DNA from: an uncultured Blautia sp.
Lineage (GTDB): Bacteria > Bacillota > Clostridia > Lachnospirales > Lachnospiraceae
NCBI GenBank assembly: GCA_934426285.1
Contig: CAKRYE010000100.1
Location: 1 to 5,340, forward strand
Length of the DNA stretch: 5,340 bases
Reading direction: 5' to 3'
The position numbers and the translations under genes were made by a program. A model generated the notes under the pieces. That model saw only the letters and a list, made by a program, of their open reading frames with translations. It ran no database searches and was not told the DNA's origin. Shown in pieces: positions 5,180-5,340 of this stretch (its first letter is position 1; each line of letters opens with the position of its first letter).

Positions 5180-5208
5180 ATTATAACACTGCCCTCTTTT
5201 TATGTCCA
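5180..5208 (-). promoter_or_regulatory. Promoter of the acidic protein/U32-like operon
   Basis: On the minus strand TGGACA (5203-5208, 5 of 6 matches to the -35) and a perfect TATAAT (5180-5185) are separated by exactly 17 bp. The start codon at 5144 would follow a leader of about 30 nt, with no room for a riboswitch. Confidence 0.8.
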
Positions 5209-5273
5209 TATAATCCGAAGGCACTTGTGATACCTGTTTTCTCTGTGGTATTCTATAGATATGATGATATCAG

Positions 5274-5319
5274 GGTCAAAAGGTCAAAAAGTCGTTCGTG
5301 CTTGCACGATAAGACTTTT
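5274..5319. repeat. Tandem GGTCAAAA octamers followed by a hairpin
   Basis: GGTCAAAA is repeated exactly at 5274-5281 and 5282-5289. The second copy runs into a hairpin: AAAAGTC (5287-5293) and TCGTGC (5296-5301) pair with GCACGA (5304-5309) and GACTTTT (5313-5319), with a 2-nt loop and a small internal loop. A-rich and T-rich ends on both sides give it the look of a weak bidirectional terminator or of the edge of an intergenic repeat continuing beyond the window. No gene is supported here. Confidence 0.45.
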
Positions 5320-5340
5320 GAACTTGGGACCCGCCAAACA

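Noticed and set aside
5261..5340. Open frame from ATG 5261 to the right edge
   Set aside because: No ribosome binding site, no family resemblance, and it runs through tandem repeats and a hairpin.
1..5340. tRNA, rRNA, CRISPR array, prophage or integrase genes
   Set aside because: No cloverleaf, regularly spaced repeats or related proteins were seen on either strand.

Overview
The window looks like a chromosomal segment from a Gram-positive anaerobe of the Clostridia, most likely a gut Lachnospiraceae. The reasons are the moderate GC content, strong AGGAGG-type ribosome binding sites, compact sigma-A-type promoters (TTGACA or close, 17 bp, TATAAT-like), and the families present: a HAAS/PadR pair, a small LUD protein and an Rpn/PDDEXK_2 remnant. 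The genus is an inference; no rRNA is present.

Layout from left to right. (1) Positions 1-138 are the C-terminal end of an AraC-family regulator on the + strand. Its stop codon lies in the first bases of a 164-bp palindromic, MITE-like element (136-299). (2) After 131 bp with nothing recognisable comes a bidirectional terminator (431-481), shared with a complete minus-strand LUD-domain protein gene (538-1164) that has its own promoter near 1270-1298. (3) Positions 1408-1886 (+) are a decayed Rpn/PDDEXK_2 nuclease-transposase gene. Only the C-terminal half survives, with a frameshift near 1440. A strong internal Shine-Dalgarno inside the remnant could still drive a 57-aa C-terminal protein (1713-1886), resembling the intragenic antitoxins reported for Rpn systems. 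A strong hairpin terminator follows (1897-1936). (4) Positions 1963-3828 (-) are a two-gene operon: a PadR repressor gene, then a SEDS (FtsW/RodA/SpoVE-like) polytopic membrane protein with an N-terminal HAAS domain. It is transcribed from a near-consensus promoter whose -10 is overlaid by two 14-bp direct repeats, the probable PadR operator. (5) Positions 4030-5144 (-) are a second two-gene operon: a 71-aa very acidic helical protein, then a 299-aa cysteine-rich protein resembling the TIM-barrel part of the U32 peptidase/UbiU-UbiV superfamily. The genes overlap in a TAATG junction, with a clear promoter upstream and a terminator downstream. (6) The last ~130 bp hold tandem GGTCAAAA octamers and a hairpin, with no convincing gene.

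The most interesting items are the possible orphan Rpn antitoxin, the PadR-controlled HAAS-SEDS fusion that keeps the catalytic Asp but lacks the QPSE motif, the uncharacterised acidic-protein/U32-like pair, and the palindromic element whose insertion appears to have rewritten the stop codon of the AraC gene.
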